From: Firmicutes bacterium UBA5766
Lineage (GTDB): Bacteria > Bacillota > Desulfotomaculia > Desulfotomaculales > Nap2-2B
Length of the DNA stretch: 29,758 bases
NCBI GenBank assembly: GCA_002418775.1
Contig: DIEU01000048.1
Span: 1 to 29,758 of the forward strand
Direction: 5' to 3'
Part shown: one piece after another, positions 15,399 to 23,040 of the stretch
Layout of the letters: each line of letters starts with the position of its first letter
Numbering within the stretch: position 1 is the first letter of the stretch
Translations under genes and position numbers: made by a program
Notes under the pieces: model-generated
What the model saw: only the letters and a program-made list of their open reading frames with translations
Database searches by the model: none
Told to the model about the DNA's origin: nothing

Positions 15399-15502
15399 AG
15401 GAAGCAAAATGTACGTCCCCTTGCTTCCAGGAAGCAAAATGTACGTCCCCTTGCTTCCAGGAAGCAAAATGTACGTCCCCTTGCTTCCGTCCCCTTGCTT
15501 CC
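15399..15502. repeat. Tandem array of 30-bp palindromic units (three full, one partial)
   Basis: Three identical 30-bp units occupy 15399-15428, 15429-15458 and 15459-15488, followed by a 14-base partial copy (15489-15502). Each unit has 8-bp inverted ends, GGAAGCAA and TTGCTTCC, around a 13-base centre that includes GTACGTCCCC, so each can fold into a hairpin. Just before the array is GGGCGACGGTTCTTGTG (15375-15391), similar to the GGGGACGGTTCT-type motif I associate with scattered REP-like elements in Clostridia. There are no unique spacers. It lies 7 bases after the apt stop. Confidence 0.92.
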
Positions 15503-15509
15503 CTTTGTT

Positions 15510-16052
15510 TTACTCTTTGTAATGAAGCAGTGAAAAAACATCGTACTGCTGAAGCTTATCTCTTCCGTTCAGCAGGTCCAGTTCGATTAAAAAAGCAAAT
15601 CCGTTTACCTTTCCTCCGCATTTCTCAACAAGCTCGGCTGCGGCGGCGGCTGTTCCGCCTGTGGCTAAAAGGTCGTCAATTATAACTACTCTTTCTTCCT
15701 TATTAAAGACGTCCATATGCATTTCCACGGATTCCTGCCCATATTCCAGGAAGTAGCTCGCTTTTACTGTTGCAGCAGGTAATTTTCCTTTTTTGCGGAC
15801 GGGAAGGAAAGGGACTTTGAGACGATCAGCAATTGCTCCGCCAAAGATAAAACCCCGGGATTCAATAGCTACTATGGCCTCCGCATTTTTTTGAACGCAG
15901 TATTCGGCAAGCAGATTGTTTACCTGGTTAAAAGCAGGTCCATCCTGTAAAAGGGTTGTTATATCCCGAAAAAGGATCCCTGCCTTTGGAAAATCGGGAA
16001 TCTCTCTTATTTTATTTTTTAGAATAGTTTCTTGTTCAGAAGTCAGGTTCAC
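15510..16052 (-). CDS. apt: Adenine phosphoribosyltransferase
   Basis: A 180-residue enzyme that joins adenine to PRPP to make AMP. The start region is typical (LKNKIREIPDFPKAGILFRDITTLL), the RGF loop is present (AIESRGFIFGGAIA), and the PRPP motif is VVIIDDLLATGGTAAA (about 121-136). The GTG start at 16052 follows AGAGGTG. It lies between ahcY and mtnP, so it can recover the adenine released from MTA. The C-terminus is complete, and the palindromic array begins immediately downstream. Confidence 0.96.
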   Translation of the reverse strand: MNLTSEQETILKNKIREIPDFPKAGILFRDITTLLQDGPAFNQVNNLLAEYCVQKNAEAIVAIESRGFIFGGAIADRLKVPFLPVRKKGKLPAATVKASYFLEYGQESVEMHMDVFNKEERVVIIDDLLATGGTAAAAAELVEKCGGKVNGFAFLIELDLLNGRDKLQQYDVFSLLHYKE

Positions 16053-16075
16053 AGTTTACACCTCTCTTTTTATTT

Positions 16076-17320
16076 TTAAGTTCCTGATTGCCAGGAGCCA
16101 AGATATTCCACCTGCTCGGGAGTCAGCGACTCAATTTTCACGCCGAGGCTCTCCAGCTTTAACCGGGCTACCAGTGAATCAATTTCTTCCGGGACCGGGT
16201 AAACTTTCTTTTTCAGCTTTTTTTGATTTTTGACAAGCCATGCTGAAACCAGGGCCTGGTTCGCGAAGCTCATGTCCATAACCTGCGCAGGGTGTCCTTC
16301 CGCTGCAGCAAGGTTAATCAGGCGGCCCTCGGCCAGCAGAAAGAGCTTTCTGCCGTCCGCCATTTGATACTGGACGACATCTTCCTTAACATCTTTTTGC
16401 TCGATCGCTTCCTGGGCTAAAGCTTCAATGTTGATTTCAACATTGAAATGGCCGGAATTGGCCAGGATGGCTCCGTCTTTCATAACTTTAAAATGATTGC
16501 GGTCAATAACATTTTTATTGCCGGTTACAGTGAGAAAAATATCTCCTGCGGTTGCCGCGTCAGTCATATTCTTTACCTGAAAACCATCCATCAAAGCTTC
16601 TAGCGCTTTCAAGGGATCAACTTCAACGACTGAAACATTTGCTCCCAATCCTCTTGCTTTGGCGGCGACGCCCTTTCCGCACCATCCATAACCTACGACA
16701 ACAAAATTTGATCCGGCGATAAGGTAGTTGGTTGCGCGCAATATTCCGTCAAGGGATGATTGGCCGGTTCCGTACCGGTTATCAAAAAGATGTTTGGTAA
16801 GTGCGTCATTTACGGCGACAATCGGATATGCCAGAGCGCCGTTCTTCTCCATGGAACGCAGCCTGATTACTCCCGTGGTCGTCTCTTCAGTTCCAGCCAG
16901 GATCTCTTTAAGGAGTTCTTTTTTTTGGGTATGGATTGTGCTTACCAGATCGGCTCCGTCGTCCATAGTAATTTGAGGCGCCGTATCCAAAACGTTTAAT
17001 ATGTGCTGGTAATAAGTATTTGTATCTTCCCCCCGTTTGGCGTAGGTGGGAATTTCATAAGCGCTGTTCAGGGCGGCTGCAACATCATCCTGTGTGCTCA
17101 AGGGATTTGAAGCGCACAGGGAAACTGAGGCTCCTCCTTCTTTTAGAGCCATAACCAGATTTGCGGTTTCGGTTGTAACATGCAGGCATGCCCCAATCCT
17201 GATTTCCTTTAAAGGTTTTTCCTCTTTCCATTTTTCCGCTATTGCGCTTACGACAGGCATCTTTGCACGGGCCCAATTGATCCTGGCGACACCTTTTTGT
17301 ACAAGCTCTTTTTTAGTCAT
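16076..17320 (-). CDS. ahcY: Adenosylhomocysteinase (SAH hydrolase)
   Basis: A 414-residue cytoplasmic NAD-dependent enzyme that splits S-adenosylhomocysteine into adenosine and homocysteine. Landmarks are HVTTETANLV near residue 48, DDGADL, the Lys/Asp-containing segment AYPIVAVNDALTKHLFDNRYGTG, the NAD fold VVGYGWCGKGVAAKARGLGA, and the C-terminal GHPAQVMDMSFANQ. The length fits the shorter bacterial and archaeal form without the ~40-residue insert. Its ATG directly follows the TGA of the aldolase gene and AAGGAG lies in the aldolase tail, so the two are translationally linked. It closes the methyl cycle next to the MTA genes. Confidence 0.97.
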   Translation of the reverse strand: MTKKELVQKGVARINWARAKMPVVSAIAEKWKEEKPLKEIRIGACLHVTTETANLVMALKEGGASVSLCASNPLSTQDDVAAALNSAYEIPTYAKRGEDTNTYYQHILNVLDTAPQITMDDGADLVSTIHTQKKELLKEILAGTEETTTGVIRLRSMEKNGALAYPIVAVNDALTKHLFDNRYGTGQSSLDGILRATNYLIAGSNFVVVGYGWCGKGVAAKARGLGANVSVVEVDPLKALEALMDGFQVKNMTDAATAGDIFLTVTGNKNVIDRNHFKVMKDGAILANSGHFNVEINIEALAQEAIEQKDVKEDVVQYQMADGRKLFLLAEGRLINLAAAEGHPAQVMDMSFANQALVSAWLVKNQKKLKKKVYPVPEEIDSLVARLKLESLGVKIESLTPEQVEYLGSWQSGT

Positions 17321-17884
17321 TCAAATAACTCCTTTTATTAAGAAAGTCTTTAAATCACAGAAGTACTTCAGTTGACAGATATGCTCAACCGAACAAGTGT
17401 AAATGTACGCCTGTTCAAGTGATGCGCCGGCGGCAAAAATACCATGTCCTTTTGTTATTGCCGCCTTATGATTAACAAGAGCATTTGCCACTTCCTCAGC
17501 TAATTCCTGAGATCCCGCCTCTCCGGCAACAATGGGGATTTCCTGCATAAAACTTTTGCTTTCTGTATCGTCAGAAAAAATTACCCTGCTGTTGGTCAGC
17601 ATAGACTCTATTGTTGCAAAAGGAGAATGAACATGTACTACTGCCTGCGCCGGTGTTTTAATATAGATCTGGCGGTGAACTATTGTTTCAGAGGAAGCGT
17701 TTGCAGCGTTTCCCTTATGAATATCTACTTCGACCAGCATTTGTTCATTAATTTCATCCAAAAGGCATCCGCTTCTGGTGATCAGCAGTGTATCCCCTCT
17801 ACGAATACTAATATTTCCAAAATGTGAGTGGTTCAGGCCATAGGCCACCAACTTTTTTCCGTACTTTTCTATTTCCTGCCACAC
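17321..17884 (-). CDS. Class II aldolase (FucA/MtnB/Ald2 family), probable 5-(methylthio)ribulose-1-phosphate aldolase
   Basis: A 187-residue zinc enzyme of the aldolase II/adducin family. The catalytic acid is E66 in SSETIVH, the zinc histidines are H84 and H86 in HVHSP and H147 in KGHG, and GNIS near residue 24 is part of the phosphate site. It lies between ahcY and mtnA. The family includes L-fuculose-phosphate aldolase, MtnB dehydratase and Ald2, which cleaves methylthioribulose 1-phosphate (and the deoxy analogue) to dihydroxyacetone phosphate and an aldehyde. Because the later methionine salvage genes are missing here, I prefer the Ald2 role; the sequence alone does not separate it from the others. 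The GTG start at 17884 follows GGTGGTGAG. Confidence 0.85.
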   Translation of the reverse strand: MWQEIEKYGKKLVAYGLNHSHFGNISIRRGDTLLITRSGCLLDEINEQMLVEVDIHKGNAANASSETIVHRQIYIKTPAQAVVHVHSPFATIESMLTNSRVIFSDDTESKSFMQEIPIVAGEAGSQELAEEVANALVNHKAAITKGHGIFAAGASLEQAYIYTCSVEHICQLKYFCDLKTFLIKGVI

Positions 17885-17972
17885 TTAATCTCACCACCCT
17901 TAATGCTTGGGCTCAATGATTACTGAAAACCAGTTCCCGTACCCGGAGGCTTCAGCCGGCGGGTGATCGTTA

Positions 17973-19010
17973 TTATCCCACAATCAAAGCCAGGTTTCTA
18001 TCGTATGGCGGTGTGACCACCCCTCGCTCTGTTATAATGGCGGCGATTAAAATGTTTGGTGTAACATCGAAGGCGGGGTTCCATACTTTTACCCCTTCAG
18101 GGGCAATCATCTGGCCTGAAATATGTGTTACTTCAAGATAACTTCTTTCTTCTATCGGGATATCTTTCCCCTGTTTTATCTTTAAATCTATAGTTGAAAC
18201 AGGCGCGGCCACATAAAAAGGTATTTTATGTTCTCTGGCCAGAAGGGCAACTCCGTATGTGCCGATTTTATTGGCCGTATCACCGTTTGCAGCTATTCTG
18301 TCAGCTCCTACGATGACCAGATCAACCATTTGTTGAGCCATCAGGCTTGCCGCCATATTATCAGTGATCAGGGTGACAGGTATTTTTTCCTGGACCATTT
18401 CCCACGCGGTAAGCCGGGCGCCCTGTAAAAGAGGCCTTGTTTCATCAGCAAAAACACTCACTTCTTTTCCAGCTTCCTTGGCGGCCCTGATTACACCCAG
18501 CGCGGTTCCGTAACCTGCTGTTGCAAGAGCGCCTGCGTTGCAATGGGTCAAAATCCTTGCTTTATCCGGAATCAGCTTTGCTCCATGGTTTCCGATAGCT
18601 TTGTTTGCGTTTATATCCTCAGATAGAATTGCGTGAGCTTCCTGAAGAAGCATATCTCTCAGCTGCTCCGGGGTAAGCGAAGATGCAGCTGCCGCGTTTG
18701 TTTTTTGCAGCATACGTTCCAAAGCCCAGCGCAGGTTTACTGCGGTCGGGCGGGTGAGCCACAATTCCTTGGCTATCCTTTTCGCTTCTGCTATCAAATC
18801 CTCGCTGCTGTTAAATCGTTTTTCTGATAAGCCCAGGACAATCCCATAGGCTGCGGCAACGCCGATAGCCGGCGCTCCCCGGACGCATAAATCGCAGATT
18901 GCCTGGGCAACAGTACGGTAATCTTTACATTCTATATACTCAACTTTTTGCGGAAGTTTGGTCTGATCAAGCAACAATAATGAGTCTTTTTCCCAGCGCA
19001 TTGTATCCAT
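17973..19010 (-). CDS. mtnA: S-methyl-5-thioribose-1-phosphate isomerase
   Basis: A 345-residue isomerase, related to eIF2B subunits, that turns methylthioribose 1-phosphate into methylthioribulose 1-phosphate. It can act on 5-deoxyribose 1-phosphate in some organisms. Motifs are RGAPAIGVAAAYG (44-56), the catalytic cysteine C157 in THCNAGALAT, and the catalytic D237 in VGADRIAANGD. I place the start at ATG 19010, which overlaps the upstream TAA as TAATG with AGGGG before it and gives the family-typical MDTMRWE. A further upstream ATG (19052) would add 14 unlikely residues. An 88-base gap separates it from the aldolase, without a clear terminator. Confidence 0.95.
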   Translation of the reverse strand: MDTMRWEKDSLLLLDQTKLPQKVEYIECKDYRTVAQAICDLCVRGAPAIGVAAAYGIVLGLSEKRFNSSEDLIAEAKRIAKELWLTRPTAVNLRWALERMLQKTNAAAASSLTPEQLRDMLLQEAHAILSEDINANKAIGNHGAKLIPDKARILTHCNAGALATAGYGTALGVIRAAKEAGKEVSVFADETRPLLQGARLTAWEMVQEKIPVTLITDNMAASLMAQQMVDLVIVGADRIAANGDTANKIGTYGVALLAREHKIPFYVAAPVSTIDLKIKQGKDIPIEERSYLEVTHISGQMIAPEGVKVWNPAFDVTPNILIAAIITERGVVTPPYDRNLALIVG

Positions 19011-19795
19011 TAAATCATCTGCCCCTTGATTAGGGATTCCTGACATGAACATGCCCGTGAAAGGTCCAGAACTTCAATTGTTTTTTGCAAAAGAGCATTT
19101 ATGTTTGCGGCATTCCGGGTCATTGCGTCAACAACTTCATTATGTGAAAGCGCACGCAATGATGAGATACCGGCCGCAAAATTTGTGATCAAAGCAATTG
19201 CCGCGTAGCAGATGCCTGCTTCCCTGGCCAGGACTGCTTCCGGGACACCTGTCATACCTATGACGTCTCCGCCTAAAGAATTGTACATCCGTGTTTCAGC
19301 AGGCGTTTCAAACCTCGGGCCTTCAGTGCAGACATATGTTCCACCGTAATGGCAAGCCAGACCAAGTTGTTTGGTAGTTACGGCAAGCAGTCTGCGCAGG
19401 TGTGTACAATACGGAGTTGTCATGTCCAGGTGGAGGACTTCTTTTTCCTGAAAGGTTTGCTGCCGGGACCTGGTGAAATCCAGAAACTGATTTACAAGAA
19501 CAATTTCTCCAGGTTTTAAGTCTGTGCTTAGAGAACCGACAGCGGCCAGGGCTAAAATGACTTTTACGCCCAAAGTTTTTAAGCCCCATATATTTGCCCT
19601 GTAATTGATCAGATGAGGAGGTACTGTATGACCTTCACCGTGGCGCGCAATGAAAACAACTTCCTTGTCATGCAAGCGCCCGCAATTAATATTTACTTGC
19701 CCATAGGGAGTATCCAGTACTTCCTTCCGGGGATTTTCAAGCATTCCGGCGTTATAAATTCCAGTGCCGCCGATAATACCAACAAGTTTTGCCAT
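19010..19795 (-). CDS. MTA phosphorylase paralogue, probable 6-oxopurine type (methylthioinosine/purine nucleoside phosphorylase)
   Basis: A 261-residue second member of the MTAP family, similar in fold to the 14525-15319 protein (GGTGIY 9-14, RHGEGHTVPPH 51-61, MTGVPEAVLAREAG). The base-recognition loop differs: TNFAAG with N205 and A207 in place of D206 and D208. In this family Asn at that site marks enzymes that accept 6-oxopurines, such as methylthioinosine phosphorylase of Pseudomonas. The expected product is a 5-modified ribose 1-phosphate, which MtnA, encoded by the overlapping next gene, would take. A deaminase to feed it is not in the window. The start ATG follows GGAGTGG. General MTA or inosine use remains possible. 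Confidence 0.88.
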   Translation of the reverse strand: MAKLVGIIGGTGIYNAGMLENPRKEVLDTPYGQVNINCGRLHDKEVVFIARHGEGHTVPPHLINYRANIWGLKTLGVKVILALAAVGSLSTDLKPGEIVLVNQFLDFTRSRQQTFQEKEVLHLDMTTPYCTHLRRLLAVTTKQLGLACHYGGTYVCTEGPRFETPAETRMYNSLGGDVIGMTGVPEAVLAREAGICYAAIALITNFAAGISSLRALSHNEVVDAMTRNAANINALLQKTIEVLDLSRACSCQESLIKGQMI

Positions 19796-19819
19796 ATCCG
19801 ACCACTCCGAATCAATGCT

Positions 19820-20728
19820 CTAGGCAAACAAAGCATCAACAAACTCTTCAGCATTAAAGGGCTGCAGGTCGTCAATCTTTTCCCCGACGCCGACAAATTT
19901 AACCGGTGTGCCCAAAGCGCCTTTTATCCCGATTATTATGCCTCCCTTGGCAGTGCTGTCCAGCTTTGTCAGCACAATTCCCGTTACACCCATAACGTCG
20001 CCGAATGTTTTGGCCTGGGTCAAAGCGTTCTGGCCGTTTGTAGCATCCAGGACGAGCAATACCTCTTGAGGCGCTCCCTGCGCTTCCCGGGATAGAACGC
20101 GCGCAATCTTTTTAAGTTCTTCCATCAAGTTGCTTTTTATATGCAGTCTTCCTGCCGTATCTACAATAAGAATATCCGCTTTACGTGCCTTGGCGGCCTG
20201 CAGGGCGTCGAAAGCAACTGCGGCAGGATCTGATCTTTCCTGGTGTTTAATGACTTCGGCGCCGACCCGGCTGCTTAAAATCTCCAGTTGATCTATGGCC
20301 GCTGCTCTGAAAGTGTCTGCAGCTGCAATAATAACCTTCCTGCCGTCCTGTACAAAACGGTAAGCCAGTTTGCCGATTGTAGTCGTCTTCCCGGCGCCGT
20401 TTACGCCTATGACCAGAATTACTGTAGGCGGTTCTCCCATATTCAGAGTGTTTGTTCCTTCTTCAAGAGTGTCTCTGATTATTTCTTTAAGCAGAGGTTT
20501 TAAACCGGCAGGATCTTTTATCTTTCGCTCCTTTACTGTTTGGCGAAGCTTGTCTACTAGTTCAGCGGAAACTTCAGCGCCGACATCAGCCTGGATTAAA
20601 ATATCTTCAAGTTCGTCGTAGATATCTTCATCAATGGCTTTTTTTCCGGTTACTAATTCTTCAACCTTGCCGACCAGGTTCTGTCTGGTTTTAGACAGGC
20701 CTTTTTTTAGCTTATCAAAAAAAGACAT
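19820..20728 (-). CDS. ftsY: FtsY, signal recognition particle receptor
   Basis: A 302-residue SRP GTPase that docks ribosome-SRP complexes at the membrane. It has the N domain helices (1-85), then G1 GVNGAGKTTTIGKLA (about 108-122), DTFRAAA, G3 DTAGRLH, G4 TKLDSTAKGG, and the closing GVGEKIDDLQPF. It lacks the long acidic A domain of Enterobacteria, as is usual in Firmicutes. It follows rnc by 8 bases and has GGGGGG before the ATG. The gap to the phosphorylase gene is only 24 bases, so the lipid cluster transcript may run on into the nucleoside salvage block. Confidence 0.97.
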   Translation of the reverse strand: MSFFDKLKKGLSKTRQNLVGKVEELVTGKKAIDEDIYDELEDILIQADVGAEVSAELVDKLRQTVKERKIKDPAGLKPLLKEIIRDTLEEGTNTLNMGEPPTVILVIGVNGAGKTTTIGKLAYRFVQDGRKVIIAAADTFRAAAIDQLEILSSRVGAEVIKHQERSDPAAVAFDALQAAKARKADILIVDTAGRLHIKSNLMEELKKIARVLSREAQGAPQEVLLVLDATNGQNALTQAKTFGDVMGVTGIVLTKLDSTAKGGIIIGIKGALGTPVKFVGVGEKIDDLQPFNAEEFVDALFA

Positions 20729-20736
20729 TTTTCCCC

Positions 20737-21453
20737 CTATGATGTTTCGCTCCTGATTTTTTCCAATGCCTGGCGGGCAGCCTGCTGTTCCGCTTCTTTC
20801 TTGGAGTGCCCTTTTCCCCGTCCAATTTCCTTTCCATAGCTATAAACTCCTGAAGTGAATAACTTGTTATGATCAGGGCCTTCTTCATTGATTATTGCAT
20901 AATTAACAGGTTCGGGACCTTTTTGCTGAAGAAATTCCTGAAGTTCGGTTTTGTAATCCTTTCCGGCTCGTCCTTCCATAAGATCGTTGATTACTGCTGT
21001 CAGACTGTTAATTGCTGCCATTGAGGCCCGATCCAACCCCTGGTCTAAAAAAATTGCCCCCAGTAATGCCTCGAAAGCATCTGCAAGAATAGACGGCCGG
21101 CTTCTGCCCCCGGAGTGTTCTTCACCTCTTCCGATAAATAGGCAATTTCCAAGATTAAGTTCTTTAGCTGCCCTGGCCAGAGACGGCTCACAGACAAGAG
21201 CTGACCTGATCTTGGTCAACTCTCCTTCGGCGCTGCCGGGGTATGTTTTAAAAAGATAATTGCTGATTGAAAGTTCTAATACGGCATCACCTAGAAACTC
21301 AAGACGCTGGTTGTCTTCAAGATCCAGTGTCTTGTTTTCATATGCATGTGAACCATGAGTCAGAGCTGTCTGTAATAGTTTTTCATTGTTCCAGGCAAAT
21401 CCAAGCGTTTCTTTCAGATTGCTGATATTCTGCCTGATGTTGGATTCGTGCAT
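20737..21453 (-). CDS. rnc: Ribonuclease III
   Basis: A 238-residue double-strand RNA endonuclease that processes rRNA precursors and structured mRNAs. The signature NQRLEFLGDAVLEL (about 48-61) holds the catalytic Glu/Asp, with the second acidic pair in DAFEALLGAIFLD. A double-stranded RNA-binding domain forms the C-terminus (about 163-235, YKTELQEFLQ to KKEAEQQAARQALE). It starts 3 bases after the fabF stop; the common Firmicute order acpP-fabF-rnc is seen here, followed by ftsY. Confidence 0.97.
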   Translation of the reverse strand: MHESNIRQNISNLKETLGFAWNNEKLLQTALTHGSHAYENKTLDLEDNQRLEFLGDAVLELSISNYLFKTYPGSAEGELTKIRSALVCEPSLARAAKELNLGNCLFIGRGEEHSGGRSRPSILADAFEALLGAIFLDQGLDRASMAAINSLTAVINDLMEGRAGKDYKTELQEFLQQKGPEPVNYAIINEEGPDHNKLFTSGVYSYGKEIGRGKGHSKKEAEQQAARQALEKIRSETS

Positions 21454-21456
21454 CTT

Positions 21457-22698
21457 TTATCCTTCAAACTCTCTGAACAACAAAGATACATTATGACCGC
21501 CAAATCCGAATGAATTGTTCAGGGCGATCTTTACGGGCACCGGACGCGCCTTATTCGGAACATAATCAAGATCGCATTCCGGATCGGGATGATCATAATT
21601 TATAGTTGGGGGAACTACCTTCTTACAAATAGTCATTACACATATGACCGCTTCAACTCCTCCCGCCGCGCCGAGAAGATGCCCGGTCATGGACTTGGTG
21701 GAACTTACGGCAAGATGTCCTGTTGAACCGTTAAAGAGATTTTTTATAGCTACAGATTCAACTTTGTCACCAAGAGGTGTAGATGTGCCATGAGTATTTA
21801 TATAATCAACATCGCTGGTTAAAACACCGGCGTCCAACAGAGCCAGTTCCATGGCTTTTGTTGCTCCTTTGCCGTCTGGTTCAGGGGCTGTAATGTGATA
21901 TGCGTCACAAGTACACCCGTAACCGGCAATTTCGGCATATATTTTAGCGCCGCGTGCAAGGGCATGTTCCAACTTTTCTAAAACCAGCATGGCGGCTCCC
22001 TCACCAATTATAAAACCGTCGCGGTTTAAATCGAAGGGCCTGCTGGCTTTCTTTGGTTCCTCGTTGTAAGTGGACATTGCCTTCATGGAGCAGAAACCTG
22101 CTATAGCTAAAGGTGTTATAGGAGCTTCCGCGCCGCCGGCAATCATCGCATCGGCATAACCTTGCTTAATAAGGCTGTATGCGTCCCCGAGAGCGTTGTT
22201 GCTGGATGCGCAGGCGCTGACCGTAGCCATATTATACCCTCTTAAACCATACGCAATGGCTATTTGCCCCGCGCCCATATTGGGGATCAGCATGGTTATG
22301 AAAAAAGGGCTTATTCTGTCAGGTCCGCGGTTTATTAGAATGTTATGCTGTTCTTCAAGCGTTCCTATCCCGCCGATACCCGAGCCAAGAATTACTCCGA
22401 TGCGTTCTCTGTTCAATGTTTCCAGCTTTAAATCTGCGTCTTTAATTGCTTGACCTGCAGCCGCCATGGCAAAATGTGTAAAGCGGTCCATTCGCCTGGC
22501 TTCTTTCTTCTCAAGAAAATCTGTCGGATTGAAGTCCTTTATTTCGGCAGCAATCCGCGTGGTGTAATTTTCAGTATCAAAAAAGGTAATATAATCTACA
22601 CCAGAAATCCCTGATGTTAGATTTGTCCAAAAATTTTCCACATCTAATCCTAAAGGAGAAATAACTCCCATGCCTGTAATTACCACACGGTTTTGCAA
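21457..22698 (-). CDS. fabF: Beta-ketoacyl-ACP synthase II
   Basis: A 413-residue condensing enzyme that elongates acyl-ACP with malonyl-ACP. The catalytic Cys-His-His triad is C163 in SACASSNNA, the His in NTHGTSTPLGD (about 303) and the His in KSMTGHLLGAAGG (about 340). The TTG start at 22698 follows GGGAGG by eight bases. It lies 63 bases after acpP and 3 bases before rnc. Length is normal and all key residues are present. Confidence 0.97.
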   Translation of the reverse strand: MQNRVVITGMGVISPLGLDVENFWTNLTSGISGVDYITFFDTENYTTRIAAEIKDFNPTDFLEKKEARRMDRFTHFAMAAAGQAIKDADLKLETLNRERIGVILGSGIGGIGTLEEQHNILINRGPDRISPFFITMLIPNMGAGQIAIAYGLRGYNMATVSACASSNNALGDAYSLIKQGYADAMIAGGAEAPITPLAIAGFCSMKAMSTYNEEPKKASRPFDLNRDGFIIGEGAAMLVLEKLEHALARGAKIYAEIAGYGCTCDAYHITAPEPDGKGATKAMELALLDAGVLTSDVDYINTHGTSTPLGDKVESVAIKNLFNGSTGHLAVSSTKSMTGHLLGAAGGVEAVICVMTICKKVVPPTINYDHPDPECDLDYVPNKARPVPVKIALNNSFGFGGHNVSLLFREFEG

Positions 22699-22761
22699 AC
22701 CTTAAACCTCCCTGCAATAAATAATTAAGCTTATTTTTCAAAACCTGTACCCAGACACGGC

Positions 22762-23004
22762 CTACCTGTGATCCTGAATATATTTGACCGCCTGACCGAC
22801 TGTTCTAATCTTTTCTGCGTTTTCATCCGGAATAACTATATCAAATTCTTCTTCAAAAGCCATGACAAGTTCGACTATATCCAAAGAATCCGCCCCAAGG
22901 TCTTCAATAAAAGATGAATCTAAGTTTACTTCTTCTTCATCAACACCAAGCTGTTCTACTATTATTGCCTTTACTTTTTCTGCGATAGATTCCTGACTGG
23001 ACAT
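22762..23004 (-). CDS. acpP: Acyl carrier protein
   Basis: An 80-residue acidic protein that carries growing acyl chains on phosphopantetheine at S40 in the DSLD motif (GADSLDIVELVM). It has a very strong ribosome-binding site (AAAGGAGGTG), in keeping with high expression. It sits between fabG and fabF as in most bacterial fab clusters. Confidence 0.98.
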   Translation of the reverse strand: MSSQESIAEKVKAIIVEQLGVDEEEVNLDSSFIEDLGADSLDIVELVMAFEEEFDIVIPDENAEKIRTVGQAVKYIQDHR

Positions 23005-23040
23005 TTTTTCACCTCCTTTTCTTTTTTAATAGCATTATAT

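Noticed and set aside
15399..15502. CRISPR-like array
   Set aside because: The units are directly adjacent with no unique spacers, and no cas genes are present.
15350..15541. A 63-codon frame whose product repeats EARGRTFCFL
   Set aside because: The repeating peptide is only the translation of the 30-bp DNA repeats; it overlaps apt and has no ribosome-binding site.
17885..17972. Possible terminator between mtnA and the aldolase gene
   Set aside because: Only short GC-rich matches (CCGG/GCCGG) without a T tract on the minus strand; not enough to call.
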